Source: Helicobacter sp. MIT 00-7814
GTDB taxonomy: Bacteria; Campylobacterota; Campylobacteria; Campylobacterales; Helicobacteraceae
DNA: 64,000 nucleotides
Assembly (NCBI RefSeq): GCF_003364115.1
Contig: NZ_NXLL01000003.1
Location: 1 to 64,000, forward strand
Reading direction: 5' to 3'
Shown here: positions 45,993 to 54,330 of the stretch, piece after piece
How the letters are laid out: each line of letters opens with the position of its first letter
Numbering within the stretch: the first letter of the stretch is position 1
Position numbers and translations under genes: made by a program
The notes under the pieces: generated by a model
Databases searched by the model: none
What the model saw: only the letters and a program-made list of their open reading frames with translations
What the model was told of the DNA's origin: nothing

Positions 45993-47021
45993 ATGAAGAA
46001 ATTTTTAATTTTGTTGCTTATGCTAAACTCCTTATTCTTGGGATTAAATGCAGAATCTAGCACGCAAAATACAGTAAAGCAAGGCAAAAAAACACAAAAT
46101 AAAATTGGTATTTTCCCAACCACAATTGTTAAAAAAATGCAAGTAAAAGATTCTAAAAGATATTATGGAAAATTACAAGAAAACGAAGGGAGTGTATATA
46201 GCCTAAGTCTGCGTGTAGATGGCTTTATACAAAAGCTTTTCGTGCAAAATACTTACACAAAAGTGCAAAAAGATTCTAAACTTTTTACGCTTTTTTCTAC
46301 TGAATTACTTGATGCGCAAAGTGAGCTTTTAGCAGCTTCTGGAAGTCATTTTAAAGGGCTTGCAAGGGAAAAGCTAGAGCTTTTAGGTGTGGATAAAAAA
46401 GAGATTGCAAAGATTCAAAGCGGGCATAGAATCTTAAATGAAATCACATACTACGCGCCAATAAGCGGCTATATTTTTACAAAAAATGTAAATATTGGAA
46501 GTGGTGTAAAAAAAGGAGAGGAAGTTTTTAAAATAGTCAATTTAGATTCTTTATGGGTGATAGCAGATATTAATGAGGAGGATTTGAGCTTTTTGCAAAA
46601 TGCGCAAAATAAGGCTTATGTTGAGGTTGAAGGAGTTAAAGGAAGGAGTGAAATTGCTTTAGAGCTTATTTATCCAAATGTGGTTGATAATTTTTTAAAA
46701 GCGCGTTTTATCTTGCAAAATAAGTTTTTAGACGGAGATAAAGTGCAGTTTTTCCCAAATTCTTTTGCTTATATTTTTATAGAATCTGCCCCAAGAATTG
46801 CGCTTACACTGCCAAAAACAGCCCTACTTTTTAAAAATAATAAATATTTTGTTTTTATAAAAGATGATGAGGAGTTTTTACCGCAAATTGTGGAAGTGAA
46901 ACGCATTCTAGGAAGTGATTTATATGAAGTGATAGAGGGGTTAGATGAAGGTGATGAAGTTGTGAAAAATGCTCTTTTTGTACTAGATTCTGATGCACAA
47001 AATAATGGAGATTTTGAATGA
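45993..47021 (+). CDS. czcB: CzcB/CusB-like periplasmic adaptor
   Basis: Membrane-fusion protein linking the RND pump to CrdB. A signal sequence precedes a beta-barrel/lipoyl arrangement; the lipoyl-type strands are KRYYGKLQENEGSVYSLS and ITYYAPISGYIFTKNVNIGSG, and the C-terminal domain has GSDLYEVIEGLDEGDEVV. The alpha-hairpin is short, as in CusB/CzcB adaptors. It starts 20 bp after crdB and overlaps czcA by four bases (ATGA). Base composition is clearly more AT-rich than in the core genes. Confidence 0.88.
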   Translation: MKKFLILLLMLNSLFLGLNAESSTQNTVKQGKKTQNKIGIFPTTIVKKMQVKDSKRYYGKLQENEGSVYSLSLRVDGFIQKLFVQNTYTKVQKDSKLFTLFSTELLDAQSELLAASGSHFKGLAREKLELLGVDKKEIAKIQSGHRILNEITYYAPISGYIFTKNVNIGSGVKKGEEVFKIVNLDSLWVIADINEEDLSFLQNAQNKAYVEVEGVKGRSEIALELIYPNVVDNFLKARFILQNKFLDGDKVQFFPNSFAYIFIESAPRIALTLPKTALLFKNNKYFVFIKDDEEFLPQIVEVKRILGSDLYEVIEGLDEGDEVVKNALFVLDSDAQNNGDFE

Positions 47022-50000
47022 ATTTTACAGAATCTGGTGAATCTAAAAACTCACAAAACAGCCCACAAGAGCAAAAAAATAAAAGCATAGATTCTATAAT
47101 TTTATGGAGTGTTAAAAATAAATTCATTATTTTAATTATGGCTTTTTTGCTGCTTTGCTCCTCAATTGCGCTTTTGCCAAAATTAAAGCTTGATGCCCTG
47201 CCCGATTTAACACCGCCGCAAGTTATTTTGCAAATAGAATTTCCAAATCAAGCCCCAAAAACAATTCAAGAACAAATCGTATATCCGCTTATGAGCCAGC
47301 TTTTAGCAATTGCAAATGTGGAAAATGTGCGCGGAATTTCTGGCTTTGAAAATGCGCTTATTTATGTGATTTTCAAGGATAAGACAGACCTTTATTGGGC
47401 TAGAAGTAGAATCTTAGAGCAACTTAGTCAAACGCAAAATATCCCCGCACAGGCTAAAATCTCACTAGGAAGCGATTCTACTTCTGTTGGCTGGGCGTAT
47501 CAATACGCACTGATAAGTGAGGATAAAGATTTAGGCGAGCTAAAAAGTTTGCAAGATTTTTATTATAAATACGCACTTTTAGGCATTGATGGTGTGAGCG
47601 AAGTAGCTAGTGTTGGGGGATTTGAGCAAAATTATGAAGTAAGCGTGGATAATGCAAAGCTGCTGCGCTATGATTTAAGTTTGCAAGAAATTATAGATTC
47701 TATTAAGCGAGCAAATAATGATAGTGGCGGTGGCGTGCTAATTGAGGGTGGATTTGAAAAAATAATAAAAGCAAAGGGCTATATCAAAAACACGCAAGAT
47801 TTAGAAAATATCATTATAAAAACGCAGGGCAATACACCACTTAGAATTAAAGATATTGGCGAAGTGAGAATCCTGCCTGCTACAAGGCGGGGTGCTGCTG
47901 ATGTAAATGGTAAAAAAGAAGTTGTAGGTGGCATTGTCATGGTGAAATATGGCGGGAATACTTATGAAACTTTGCAAAGAATAAAGCAAAAAGTAGAACA
48001 ACTTAATGAAAATAGCGAAGTGCAGATTAAGCCTGTTTATGATAGAAGCGAGCTTATAGAAAAATCCATTTTTTCACTTACAAAAACGCTTATTGAGGAA
48101 TGCCTTATTGTGCTTTTGATTACAGCGATTTTTTTACTGCATTTTAGAAGCGCTCTGGTGGTGATTATCACACTTCCACTTTGCGTGCTTTATAGCGCGT
48201 TTTTAATGTGGGTTTTTGATATACAATCAAGCATTATGAGCTTAGGGGGCATCGCAATTGCCATTGGAGCAATGGTTGATGCGGCAATTGTAATGATAGA
48301 AAATGCACATAAGAATCTAAGCATACAAAATTCCTATTCAGATTCTACTCGGCAAAAAATAATTATCTCAAGCACAAGGCAGGTTGGCGCACCTATCTTT
48401 TTTGCTTTAATGATAGTCGTTGTTTCATTCCTTCCAATTTTTGCGCTTAGCGGACAAGAGGAAAAGCTTTTTGCGCCATTAGCTTTGACAAAAACATTTA
48501 CAATGCTTATTGGAGCATTACTCTCAATCACCATTGTGCCAATTTTAATGCTTTTTTTCATTAAAGGCAAAATTTTAAGCGAGGAAAAAAATCCGCTAAA
48601 TCTCTTTTTTGTTAAAATCTATCGTAATTTATTGCTTTTTACTCTGCGTTTTAAATGGATTTTCCTCTCTCTTTGCGTGGTTATTTTAGGGCTTTCATTC
48701 TACGCGTATAAAAAGCTAAATTGGGAATTTATGCCCCAAATTAATGAGGGTATAATCATGTATATGCCTGTAACAAACACAAATCCTAGCATCGATACAG
48801 CCCTTGCATATTTGCAAAAAGTAGATTCTATTATTGCAAGTTTTGATGAAGTGGAGAGCGTCTTTGGCAAAGCTGGTAGGGCAAATACAAGCACAGACCC
48901 AGCACCTCTTTCAATGTTAGAAGTCTATATTCACTTAAAACCAAAGGAGCAGTGGAAGGAACAAATAAGCTATGCGGAGCTAAGAGATAAGCTAGAATCT
49001 GCCCTGCAAATAAAAGGGCTTACAAACTCTTGGACTTATCCCATTCGAGGTAGGACTGATATGCTTTTAACGGGCATTCGCACGCCTTTAGGTATAAAGC
49101 TTTATGGAAATGATACAAAGATTTTGCAAGATTTTTCACTAAAAATAGAATCTAAACTTAAAAATCTAGATTCAACACTTTCAGTATTTGCAGAGCGTGG
49201 AAATAGCGGATATTACATTGATATAGAAATAGATGATGAAAAATTAGCGCGCTATGGTGTGAGCAAAGATTCTATTTTCACTCTTTTAAATGCAGGCATT
49301 GGCGGGATTGAGCTAAGCAGAAAAATTGATGGTGTAAAAAACTATCCAATAAGCTTGCGACTACTTGATACGCAACGCAATGATATAGAATCTATTAAGG
49401 AAATTTATGTAAAAACTTCGCGTGGATTCCGCCCCTTAAGAGAGCTAGCTAAGATTTATTATGCAAATGAACCAAGCGAGCTAAAAAGTGAAAATGGTCT
49501 AAGTGTAAATTATATCTATATTACACCAAAAGAGCATGTAAGCGCAAAAGCTTATAAAGACGCAGCTAGCGCTTTGCTTTCTGATTTAGAGCTGCCAAGC
49601 GGATATTTTTATGAGTTTAGTGGAGAGAGTGAGTATATACAAAAGGCACTAGAGACATTACAATATATTATCCCGCTAAGTATTTTTGTGATTTTTATTT
49701 TAATTTTTCTAGCACTAAAAAATATTGCCTATACATTTTTATGCTTTTTTAGCTTGCCATTTGCTATTTTTGGTGGCATTGTGGCAATTGATTTGTTGGG
49801 GTTTAATCTTAGCATTGCTGGTGTTGTTGGGCTTTTAGCCCTTTTGGGGGTAGCAAGTGAGACTAGCATTGTTATGCTTTTATATTTGCAAGAAGCACTA
49901 GCGCAGATGAGAGAAAATATAAATAATCCCACAAAAGAGGATTTAAAACAATGCGTATTAAAGGGAGCGGCACTGCGTGTGCGTCCAAAACTAATGACTG

Positions 50001-50176
50001 TTTTTTGCATTATCGCTTCACTTTTACCAATTATGTTTTCTCAAAATGTTGGAAGTGAAATCACGCGAGCAATTGCCGCGCCAATGCTAGGGGGCATGAT
50101 AAGCAGTAGTATTCTAACGCTTTTTATTATTCCGATTTGTTTTTATTTGTTGCATTTGAGGAAAATTGCTCGTTAA
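47018..50176 (+). CDS. czcA: CzcA/CusA-family heavy-metal RND efflux pump
   Basis: Proton-driven inner-membrane pump of 1052 residues that exports metal ions (Cu(I)/Ag(I) or Co/Zn/Cd/Ni). Twelve transmembrane helices lie in two groups; the heavy-metal RND signature in the fourth helix is GGIAIAIGAMVDAAIVMIEN. PNQAPKTIQEQIVYPL and WTYPIRGRTDMLLTGIRTP are further conserved segments of the porter domain. It ends the crd/czc operon. H. pylori has a second RND set (cznABC), so the substrate must be inferred from the crdA link, which points to copper. Confidence 0.92.
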   Translation: MNFTESGESKNSQNSPQEQKNKSIDSIILWSVKNKFIILIMAFLLLCSSIALLPKLKLDALPDLTPPQVILQIEFPNQAPKTIQEQIVYPLMSQLLAIANVENVRGISGFENALIYVIFKDKTDLYWARSRILEQLSQTQNIPAQAKISLGSDSTSVGWAYQYALISEDKDLGELKSLQDFYYKYALLGIDGVSEVASVGGFEQNYEVSVDNAKLLRYDLSLQEIIDSIKRANNDSGGGVLIEGGFEKIIKAKGYIKNTQDLENIIIKTQGNTPLRIKDIGEVRILPATRRGAADVNGKKEVVGGIVMVKYGGNTYETLQRIKQKVEQLNENSEVQIKPVYDRSELIEKSIFSLTKTLIEECLIVLLITAIFLLHFRSALVVIITLPLCVLYSAFLMWVFDIQSSIMSLGGIAIAIGAMVDAAIVMIENAHKNLSIQNSYSDSTRQKIIISSTRQVGAPIFFALMIVVVSFLPIFALSGQEEKLFAPLALTKTFTMLIGALLSITIVPILMLFFIKGKILSEEKNPLNLFFVKIYRNLLLFTLRFKWIFLSLCVVILGLSFYAYKKLNWEFMPQINEGIIMYMPVTNTNPSIDTALAYLQKVDSIIASFDEVESVFGKAGRANTSTDPAPLSMLEVYIHLKPKEQWKEQISYAELRDKLESALQIKGLTNSWTYPIRGRTDMLLTGIRTPLGIKLYGNDTKILQDFSLKIESKLKNLDSTLSVFAERGNSGYYIDIEIDDEKLARYGVSKDSIFTLLNAGIGGIELSRKIDGVKNYPISLRLLDTQRNDIESIKEIYVKTSRGFRPLRELAKIYYANEPSELKSENGLSVNYIYITPKEHVSAKAYKDAASALLSDLELPSGYFYEFSGESEYIQKALETLQYIIPLSIFVIFILIFLALKNIAYTFLCFFSLPFAIFGGIVAIDLLGFNLSIAGVVGLLALLGVASETSIVMLLYLQEALAQMRENINNPTKEDLKQCVLKGAALRVRPKLMTVFCIIASLLPIMFSQNVGSEITRAIAAPMLGGMISSSILTLFIIPICFYLLHLRKIAR

Positions 50177-50191
50177 ATAAAGAATCCACGC

Positions 50192-50197
50192 TACAAT
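50192..50197 (+). promoter_or_regulatory. -10 box for the S4-domain gene
   Basis: TACAAT at 50192-50197 (context GCTACAATAC) lies 30 bp before the TTG start. The same GCTACAATAC context precedes the PpiC-type gene. Confidence 0.4.
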
Positions 50198-50226
50198 ACA
50201 CCAAAAATTAACCTTAAGGATTCCTC

Positions 50227-50472
50227 TTGCGTATTGATAAATTTCTTAACACGACAAATATTTTAAAACGACGCGCAGTGGCGCAAGATATGTGCGAAAA
50301 TGGCGTGGTGCTGGTAAATGGCGCTGTGGCAAAAAGCTCAAAAGAAGTCAAAATTAATGACACCATCACCCTGCGCTATTTAGAATATGAAAAAAATTAC
50401 CGCGTGCTAGATATCCCAACGACAAAAAGCGTGCCAAAAGCGCAAAGTGCGCTGTTTGTCAAAGAGTTATGA
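50227..50472 (+). CDS. S4-domain RNA-binding protein (Hsp15/RqcP-like)
   Basis: An 81-residue single S4 domain: MRIDKFLNTTNILKRRAVAQ then GVVLVNGAVAKSSKEVKIND. Relatives rescue or recycle stalled 50S subunits. TTG start behind AAGGA at 7 nt. It converges with the MFS gene and overlaps its stop by six bases. Confidence 0.88.
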   Translation: MRIDKFLNTTNILKRRAVAQDMCENGVVLVNGAVAKSSKEVKINDTITLRYLEYEKNYRVLDIPTTKSVPKAQSALFVKEL

Positions 50473-51630
50473 GCCGATAACTTTGCATTTATTTGCAAGG
50501 ATTCCAAAAATATTGAGCGCAAATGCTACGCAAAGCACAAGCACAATACCCTGCACATAGCTTTCGCTCAAATCATGCAAAACGCCGATTAAAAATGGAC
50601 CGCTTGCAGCAATAAGATAGCCAAAGCCCTGTGCCATAGAAGAAAGCTTTGTCGCAATGGCAAGTGTGGCGCTCTTTTGCGAAATAAACAAAAGCGCTAG
50701 CCCAAAAACCCCACCCATCGGGATTCCGATACAAAGCACGCTCACAATCATCGCACTTTGAGAATCAAAAAAGAGCACCACCACATAGCCTATCGCATAC
50801 AGCCCGCACAAAAACGCCATATAAAGCGATCGATACATCTCACGCAAACGCCCTAGCAATAATGGACCAAAAAATGCTACAGGCATGGAAATAAGCTGCA
50901 TATAAAGCAAAATATTTGTCCCATACTCCAAACTATAGCCTTTTGAAGCAATAATCACAGGAAGCCATGTAAAAGTGCTATACGCCACAAAGCCCTGCAA
51001 TCCCATAAATAGCGTAATTTTCCACGCATCAAATTCAACAAAGAGGCTTTTTGTCGTTGCCGGTTTTGCCTTAGGGCGCGAAAAGCGATGATTTTTCACT
51101 TCTGGTAGAAAAAGCACAATTGCAAAAAGTGCAAAAACCACCCAAAATGCCATTGCGATTCTAATCCCAAAAAGTGCGATAAGTGGCAATGCCAGCAGAA
51201 TCCCGATGATAGAAGAGGCATTAAGCACAAGCGAATACACGCTCATCATCGCGGGTGTTTTCTTGCCAAACTTTTTGCGTATGAAGCTTGGCACAAGCAC
51301 ATTTGCCACCGCAATGCCCGCACCCAAAAGCCCCATACCAACAAAAAGCCCGCCAACTCCGCCAAAGCTCCGCACAATCTCACCAAGCGCAATACAACAC
51401 AGCGCGATAAACAAAAGGCGCACGCTTGAAAAATACGCCACCACAAAAGAAATGCTCCCAAACGCAAGTAGTGGGATAGAATTTAGCAATCCTGCCACAG
51501 AGCTTGAAATATTAAAATATTCCTTAATCGCTTCAATGCTCGGACCCATAGAATTTATAGGCGCGCGCAAATTGAGCGTGATAGCCACCATAATTGCAAA
51601 GCTTAGCCAAAAATATGTTTTCTTATTCAA
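50467..51630 (-). CDS. MFS transporter of the CynX/NimT type
   Basis: Twelve hydrophobic helices in 387 residues. The N-terminal LRAPINSMGPSIEAIKEYFNISSSVAGLLNSIPLL region and the central GLQGFVAYSTFTWLPVIIASKG are typical of the cyanate/nitroimidazole-transporter branch. The substrate cannot be read from sequence. Two tiny membrane-protein genes precede it on the same strand. Confidence 0.88.
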   Translation of the reverse strand: MNKKTYFWLSFAIMVAITLNLRAPINSMGPSIEAIKEYFNISSSVAGLLNSIPLLAFGSISFVVAYFSSVRLLFIALCCIALGEIVRSFGGVGGLFVGMGLLGAGIAVANVLVPSFIRKKFGKKTPAMMSVYSLVLNASSIIGILLALPLIALFGIRIAMAFWVVFALFAIVLFLPEVKNHRFSRPKAKPATTKSLFVEFDAWKITLFMGLQGFVAYSTFTWLPVIIASKGYSLEYGTNILLYMQLISMPVAFFGPLLLGRLREMYRSLYMAFLCGLYAIGYVVVLFFDSQSAMIVSVLCIGIPMGGVFGLALLFISQKSATLAIATKLSSMAQGFGYLIAASGPFLIGVLHDLSESYVQGIVLVLCVAFALNIFGILANKCKVIGS

Positions 51631-51666
51631 AGCCTCTACCTCATAGAATCTAAACCTTTTTAAAGC

Positions 51667-51762
51667 TTATTCCCTCGTTAGCTTGAAAAGCGCATACACG
51701 ATATATGAGCTCATCGCGCTAAAGCTTGCAAGGGCTAAAATCGCTGTAAGGATTCCAATCAT
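51667..51762 (-). CDS. 31-residue membrane microprotein, KdpF-like
   Basis: MIGILTAILALASFSAMSSY continues with IVYALFKLTRE and a stop: one transmembrane helix and a short basic end. The ATG overlaps the stop of the preceding 75-residue gene (TAATG), with GGAG upstream, so translation is well supported. The SYIVYALFKLTRE end resembles KdpF (GYLVYALI type), yet no kdpABC is here. Resemblance in so short a helix may be chance. Confidence 0.6.
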   Translation of the reverse strand: MIGILTAILALASFSAMSSYIVYALFKLTRE

Positions 51763-51989
51763 TACATTTCTCCTATTTTGTGGATTTCTCTAATAAGTAT
51801 CCTCACGACAAAAAGCAAAAGCCCAGAAGTTACTATCAGGCTCACGCTCACAGACACAGCTTGTATAGAATCAAAAGTTTTGTAATGCATTATCACAAGG
51901 GCAAGGATTCCAAAAAGTGCAAGTAGAAGTGCTATCATCACGGACTTTAAGACACGGGCTAGGGTTTTTGTTTGTTCTTTTTTACTCAT
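51762..51989 (-). CDS. Small two-helix membrane protein
   Basis: About 75 residues from ATG 51989 (MSKKEQTKTLARVLKS) with two transmembrane helices (IALLLALFGILALVIM and VSVSLIVTSGLLLFVVRIL). An in-frame start at 51998 is possible. No family recognised. It is coupled to the 31-residue microprotein and lies about 130 bp upstream of the MFS transporter gene, all leftward. Confidence 0.65.
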   Translation of the reverse strand: MSKKEQTKTLARVLKSVMIALLLALFGILALVIMHYKTFDSIQAVSVSVSLIVTSGLLLFVVRILIREIHKIGEM

Positions 51990-52044
51990 GGCTTGCATTG
52001 TATCACAATAAAACGCGTTTAAGTGAAGCTTTAGAAAAATATTT

Positions 52045-52086
52045 TATAATTCAGCCTTTATTCTTGCTTTTAGCGCTTAAAGCAAG
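52045..52086 (+). promoter_or_regulatory. Promoter and leader hairpin before the HdeD-like gene
   Basis: TATAAT at 52045-52050 is followed by an 8-bp hairpin, CTTGCTTT (52063-52070) with AAAGCAAG (52079-52086), at the start of the predicted 95-nt leader. It could stabilise or attenuate the transcript. Confidence 0.4.
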
Positions 52087-52150
52087 CTCTCTAAACGCCT
52101 CTACTTAAGGTGCAGCGAGAGATTGGGAAATTTTAAATTTAAGGGAGTAT

Positions 52151-52690
52151 GTGATTTTGAGAAATAAAAGTTCTATTGCGTTACTTATATTGAGTGCTTG
52201 CTCTATCGTGCTAGGCGTGGTGTGTATGGCTTATCCAGCAAAGACAATGCTTACCATTGCATTTTTTGGCGCGCTGTTTATTTTGCTTTTAGGCGTTGGT
52301 TGCGTGTTTTTCTATTTACAAAGCATGCGCAAAATGGCGTGGATTCTCATCGATGGGATTGTCTCTATTCTTATCGCCATCGCGCTTTTTGTCGCGCTTA
52401 TTGTTGGGGGTGAAGAGATGGGCGAGCAAATTATCGCGCTTATCATCGGCATTGGCGTGCTTTGCAATGGGATTTTGTGGATTCTCACTGCGCGCTCTTT
52501 CAAGCAATTTGATGGCTCGGTATTTCTCCCCACACTTAGTTTTGGCGTGATATGCGTTGTGCTAGGCATTGTGTTTGCGATATTCCCGCAGATTCTCTCA
52601 TTTTTGATAAGTATATTTTTAGGGATCTTGCTCATCATTTTTGGAAGCTTGGGATTAGTGCTAGGATTTGCTAGCAGGAGGCGCTTTTGA
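52151..52690 (+). CDS. HdeD-family membrane protein (DUF308)
   Basis: A 179-residue protein of six hydrophobic helices in three repeated pairs, the HdeD/DUF308 layout: GVVCMAYPAKTMLTIAFFGALFILLLGV, then GIVSILIAIALF, then GIVFAIFPQILSFLISIFLGILLIIFG. In E. coli HdeD is linked to acid resistance; the role in Campylobacterota is unknown. GTG start behind AAGGGAG. It overlaps hemD by four bases. Confidence 0.85.
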   Translation: MILRNKSSIALLILSACSIVLGVVCMAYPAKTMLTIAFFGALFILLLGVGCVFFYLQSMRKMAWILIDGIVSILIAIALFVALIVGGEEMGEQIIALIIGIGVLCNGILWILTARSFKQFDGSVFLPTLSFGVICVVLGIVFAIFPQILSFLISIFLGILLIIFGSLGLVLGFASRRRF

Positions 52691-53355
52691 GAGAAGTTGT
52701 GCTTATAGGGACGAAGGAAAATAGCGAAGTAAAAAGCCTTGTAGTGAGTGAAATCGCTTATGAAGACATCGCACCAGATGCGTTGGAAGGCGTTGATAGC
52801 CTTATTTTTACTTCAAAAAACGCCATTCTTGCCTTGATAGAATCTGCCAAAAAACACGAACCTTTACGCGCGTGGGTGAATATCCCAAGCTATGTCATCG
52901 GACATGCAAGCGCAAAAGCCTTGCAAAATGCCGGCGCAAATATCGCACATATCGGCAGTGACGCGCATGGAGCGAATTTTACCAAAGAGCTTATCGAGCT
53001 TTTAGCTGATAAAAATCCGCTCTACTTGCGCGCACAAAATATCGTCTCAAAACTTGATGAAAAGCTTATAAGCGCAAATATCAAGCTAAAACAAATCGTA
53101 GCCTATATCAATCAACCAAAAAAACTTGATAGCGCACTAAAGCCAAAGGGCGATAGTGTGCTTATTTTTACTTCGCCTAGCGCGTTTGCGTTTTTCAAGC
53201 AAAACTTTGGGTGGAATCCAAACTATGTGGCGGTGGCTATTGGTATGACGACTTTTAGCGCGTTTGATTCTGATATAGTGGCGTTTGTAAGCCAAAAGCA
53301 AAATATCGAGGGTTGCATTGAGCTAGCCAAAGATTTGGCACAGAAATTGCCTTAG
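52687..53355 (+). CDS. hemD: Uroporphyrinogen-III synthase
   Basis: Cyclises hydroxymethylbilane to uroporphyrinogen III in haem synthesis. The family is weakly conserved; visible features are SLIFTSKNAILALIES, YVIGHASAKALQNAGA, and the second domain's VLIFTSPSAFAFF and VAVAIGMTTFSAF, where the two domains each supply a T/S-rich loop. The TTG start overlaps the HdeD-like gene (TTGA). Length 222 is typical. Confidence 0.88.
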   Translation: MREVVLIGTKENSEVKSLVVSEIAYEDIAPDALEGVDSLIFTSKNAILALIESAKKHEPLRAWVNIPSYVIGHASAKALQNAGANIAHIGSDAHGANFTKELIELLADKNPLYLRAQNIVSKLDEKLISANIKLKQIVAYINQPKKLDSALKPKGDSVLIFTSPSAFAFFKQNFGWNPNYVAVAIGMTTFSAFDSDIVAFVSQKQNIEGCIELAKDLAQKLP

Positions 53356-53387
53356 GGTAAGTCAATAGTTTGTTAAGATTCACAAGC

Positions 53388-53393
53388 TACAAT
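53388..53393 (+). promoter_or_regulatory. -10 box for the PpiC-type gene
   Basis: TACAAT in the context GCTACAATAC, 63 bp before the preferred ATG. Confidence 0.4.
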
Positions 53394-53455
53394 ACGCGTT
53401 TTTAAGGTTTTTAAAGCCTTGAGATTAAAGCAAATTTAAAAAAATGGAGTGGATT

Positions 53456-54283
53456 ATGAAAAAATTACTTTTAAGCTTGGCGTTGGTTGGGATACTCTCA
53501 CCTGCATTGATGGCAAAAACTTATGCGACGGTAAATGGCAAAGCGATTACAGAAAAGGACTTTGAGGGCTTTAAGCAAGAGTTCCCAAACTTTGATTTTG
53601 ACAAATTAAACGAGCAAGAAAAACAAATCGTGCTTAATCAAGTCATTGATGAGCGCATCGTCCTTGATGCAGCACGCGCGGAAAAAATGGACACGACAAA
53701 AGACTACACTGATAAAGTCGAGGCGTTTAAAAAGCGCTTATTGCTAGATTCTTGGATGCAAAAGCAAGCTCAATCAATCCAAATGCCAAACTTTAGCGAT
53801 GAGCAAATCCGCCAAATTTACAAAGAAAATGAAGCGCGCTTTATCGATCAAGAGGGCAAGGCACGCCATATTGTCGTAGCAAGCGAAGATGAGGCAAAGG
53901 CTATTATCGCAGAGCTTAATAAAGTTAGAGGCAAGGTTGAGCCAAAATTTATCGACTTAGCAAATCAAAAAACAATCGATCCTGTGGGCAAACAGCAACA
54001 AAACGGCGGAGATTTAGGGACATTTCACCGCGCGCGTATGGTGCCTGAGTTTTCAAAAGCAGCATTTGATTTAAAACCCGGCACTTATACCAAAACACCT
54101 GTAAAAACGCAGTTTGGCTACCATGTGATTTATTTGGAAAGCAAAACTGAACCAAAGGTGATTGGCTACGATCAAGCAAAGCAAATTATCATGCAAGATA
54201 TGCAAATGCAAGCCTTTAATCAAGCAATCGGCGAAAAAGTCCAAGATTTACGCAAGAACGCGAAGATTCAAATAAGCAAATAA
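53456..54283 (+). CDS. Secreted PpiC-type peptidyl-prolyl isomerase/chaperone (PEB4/HP0175-like)
   Basis: Periplasmic chaperone for outer-membrane proteins. The signal sequence (MKKLLLSLALVGILSPALMA) is followed by a SurA-like N-terminal helical region and a parvulin domain: KARHIVVASEDEAKAII, NGGDLGTFHRARMVPEFSKAAF and TQFGYHVIYLESK. It resembles H. pylori HP0175 and C. jejuni PEB4. Start ATG 53456 behind GGAG, preferred to 53444. fbaA follows at 47 bp, an arrangement I recall from H. pylori. Confidence 0.92.
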   Translation: MKKLLLSLALVGILSPALMAKTYATVNGKAITEKDFEGFKQEFPNFDFDKLNEQEKQIVLNQVIDERIVLDAARAEKMDTTKDYTDKVEAFKKRLLLDSWMQKQAQSIQMPNFSDEQIRQIYKENEARFIDQEGKARHIVVASEDEAKAIIAELNKVRGKVEPKFIDLANQKTIDPVGKQQQNGGDLGTFHRARMVPEFSKAAFDLKPGTYTKTPVKTQFGYHVIYLESKTEPKVIGYDQAKQIIMQDMQMQAFNQAIGEKVQDLRKNAKIQISK

Positions 54284-54330
54284 TAAGATTCTATTTTTGA
54301 AACTTCTATTTTGAAATGTAAGGAGGAATC

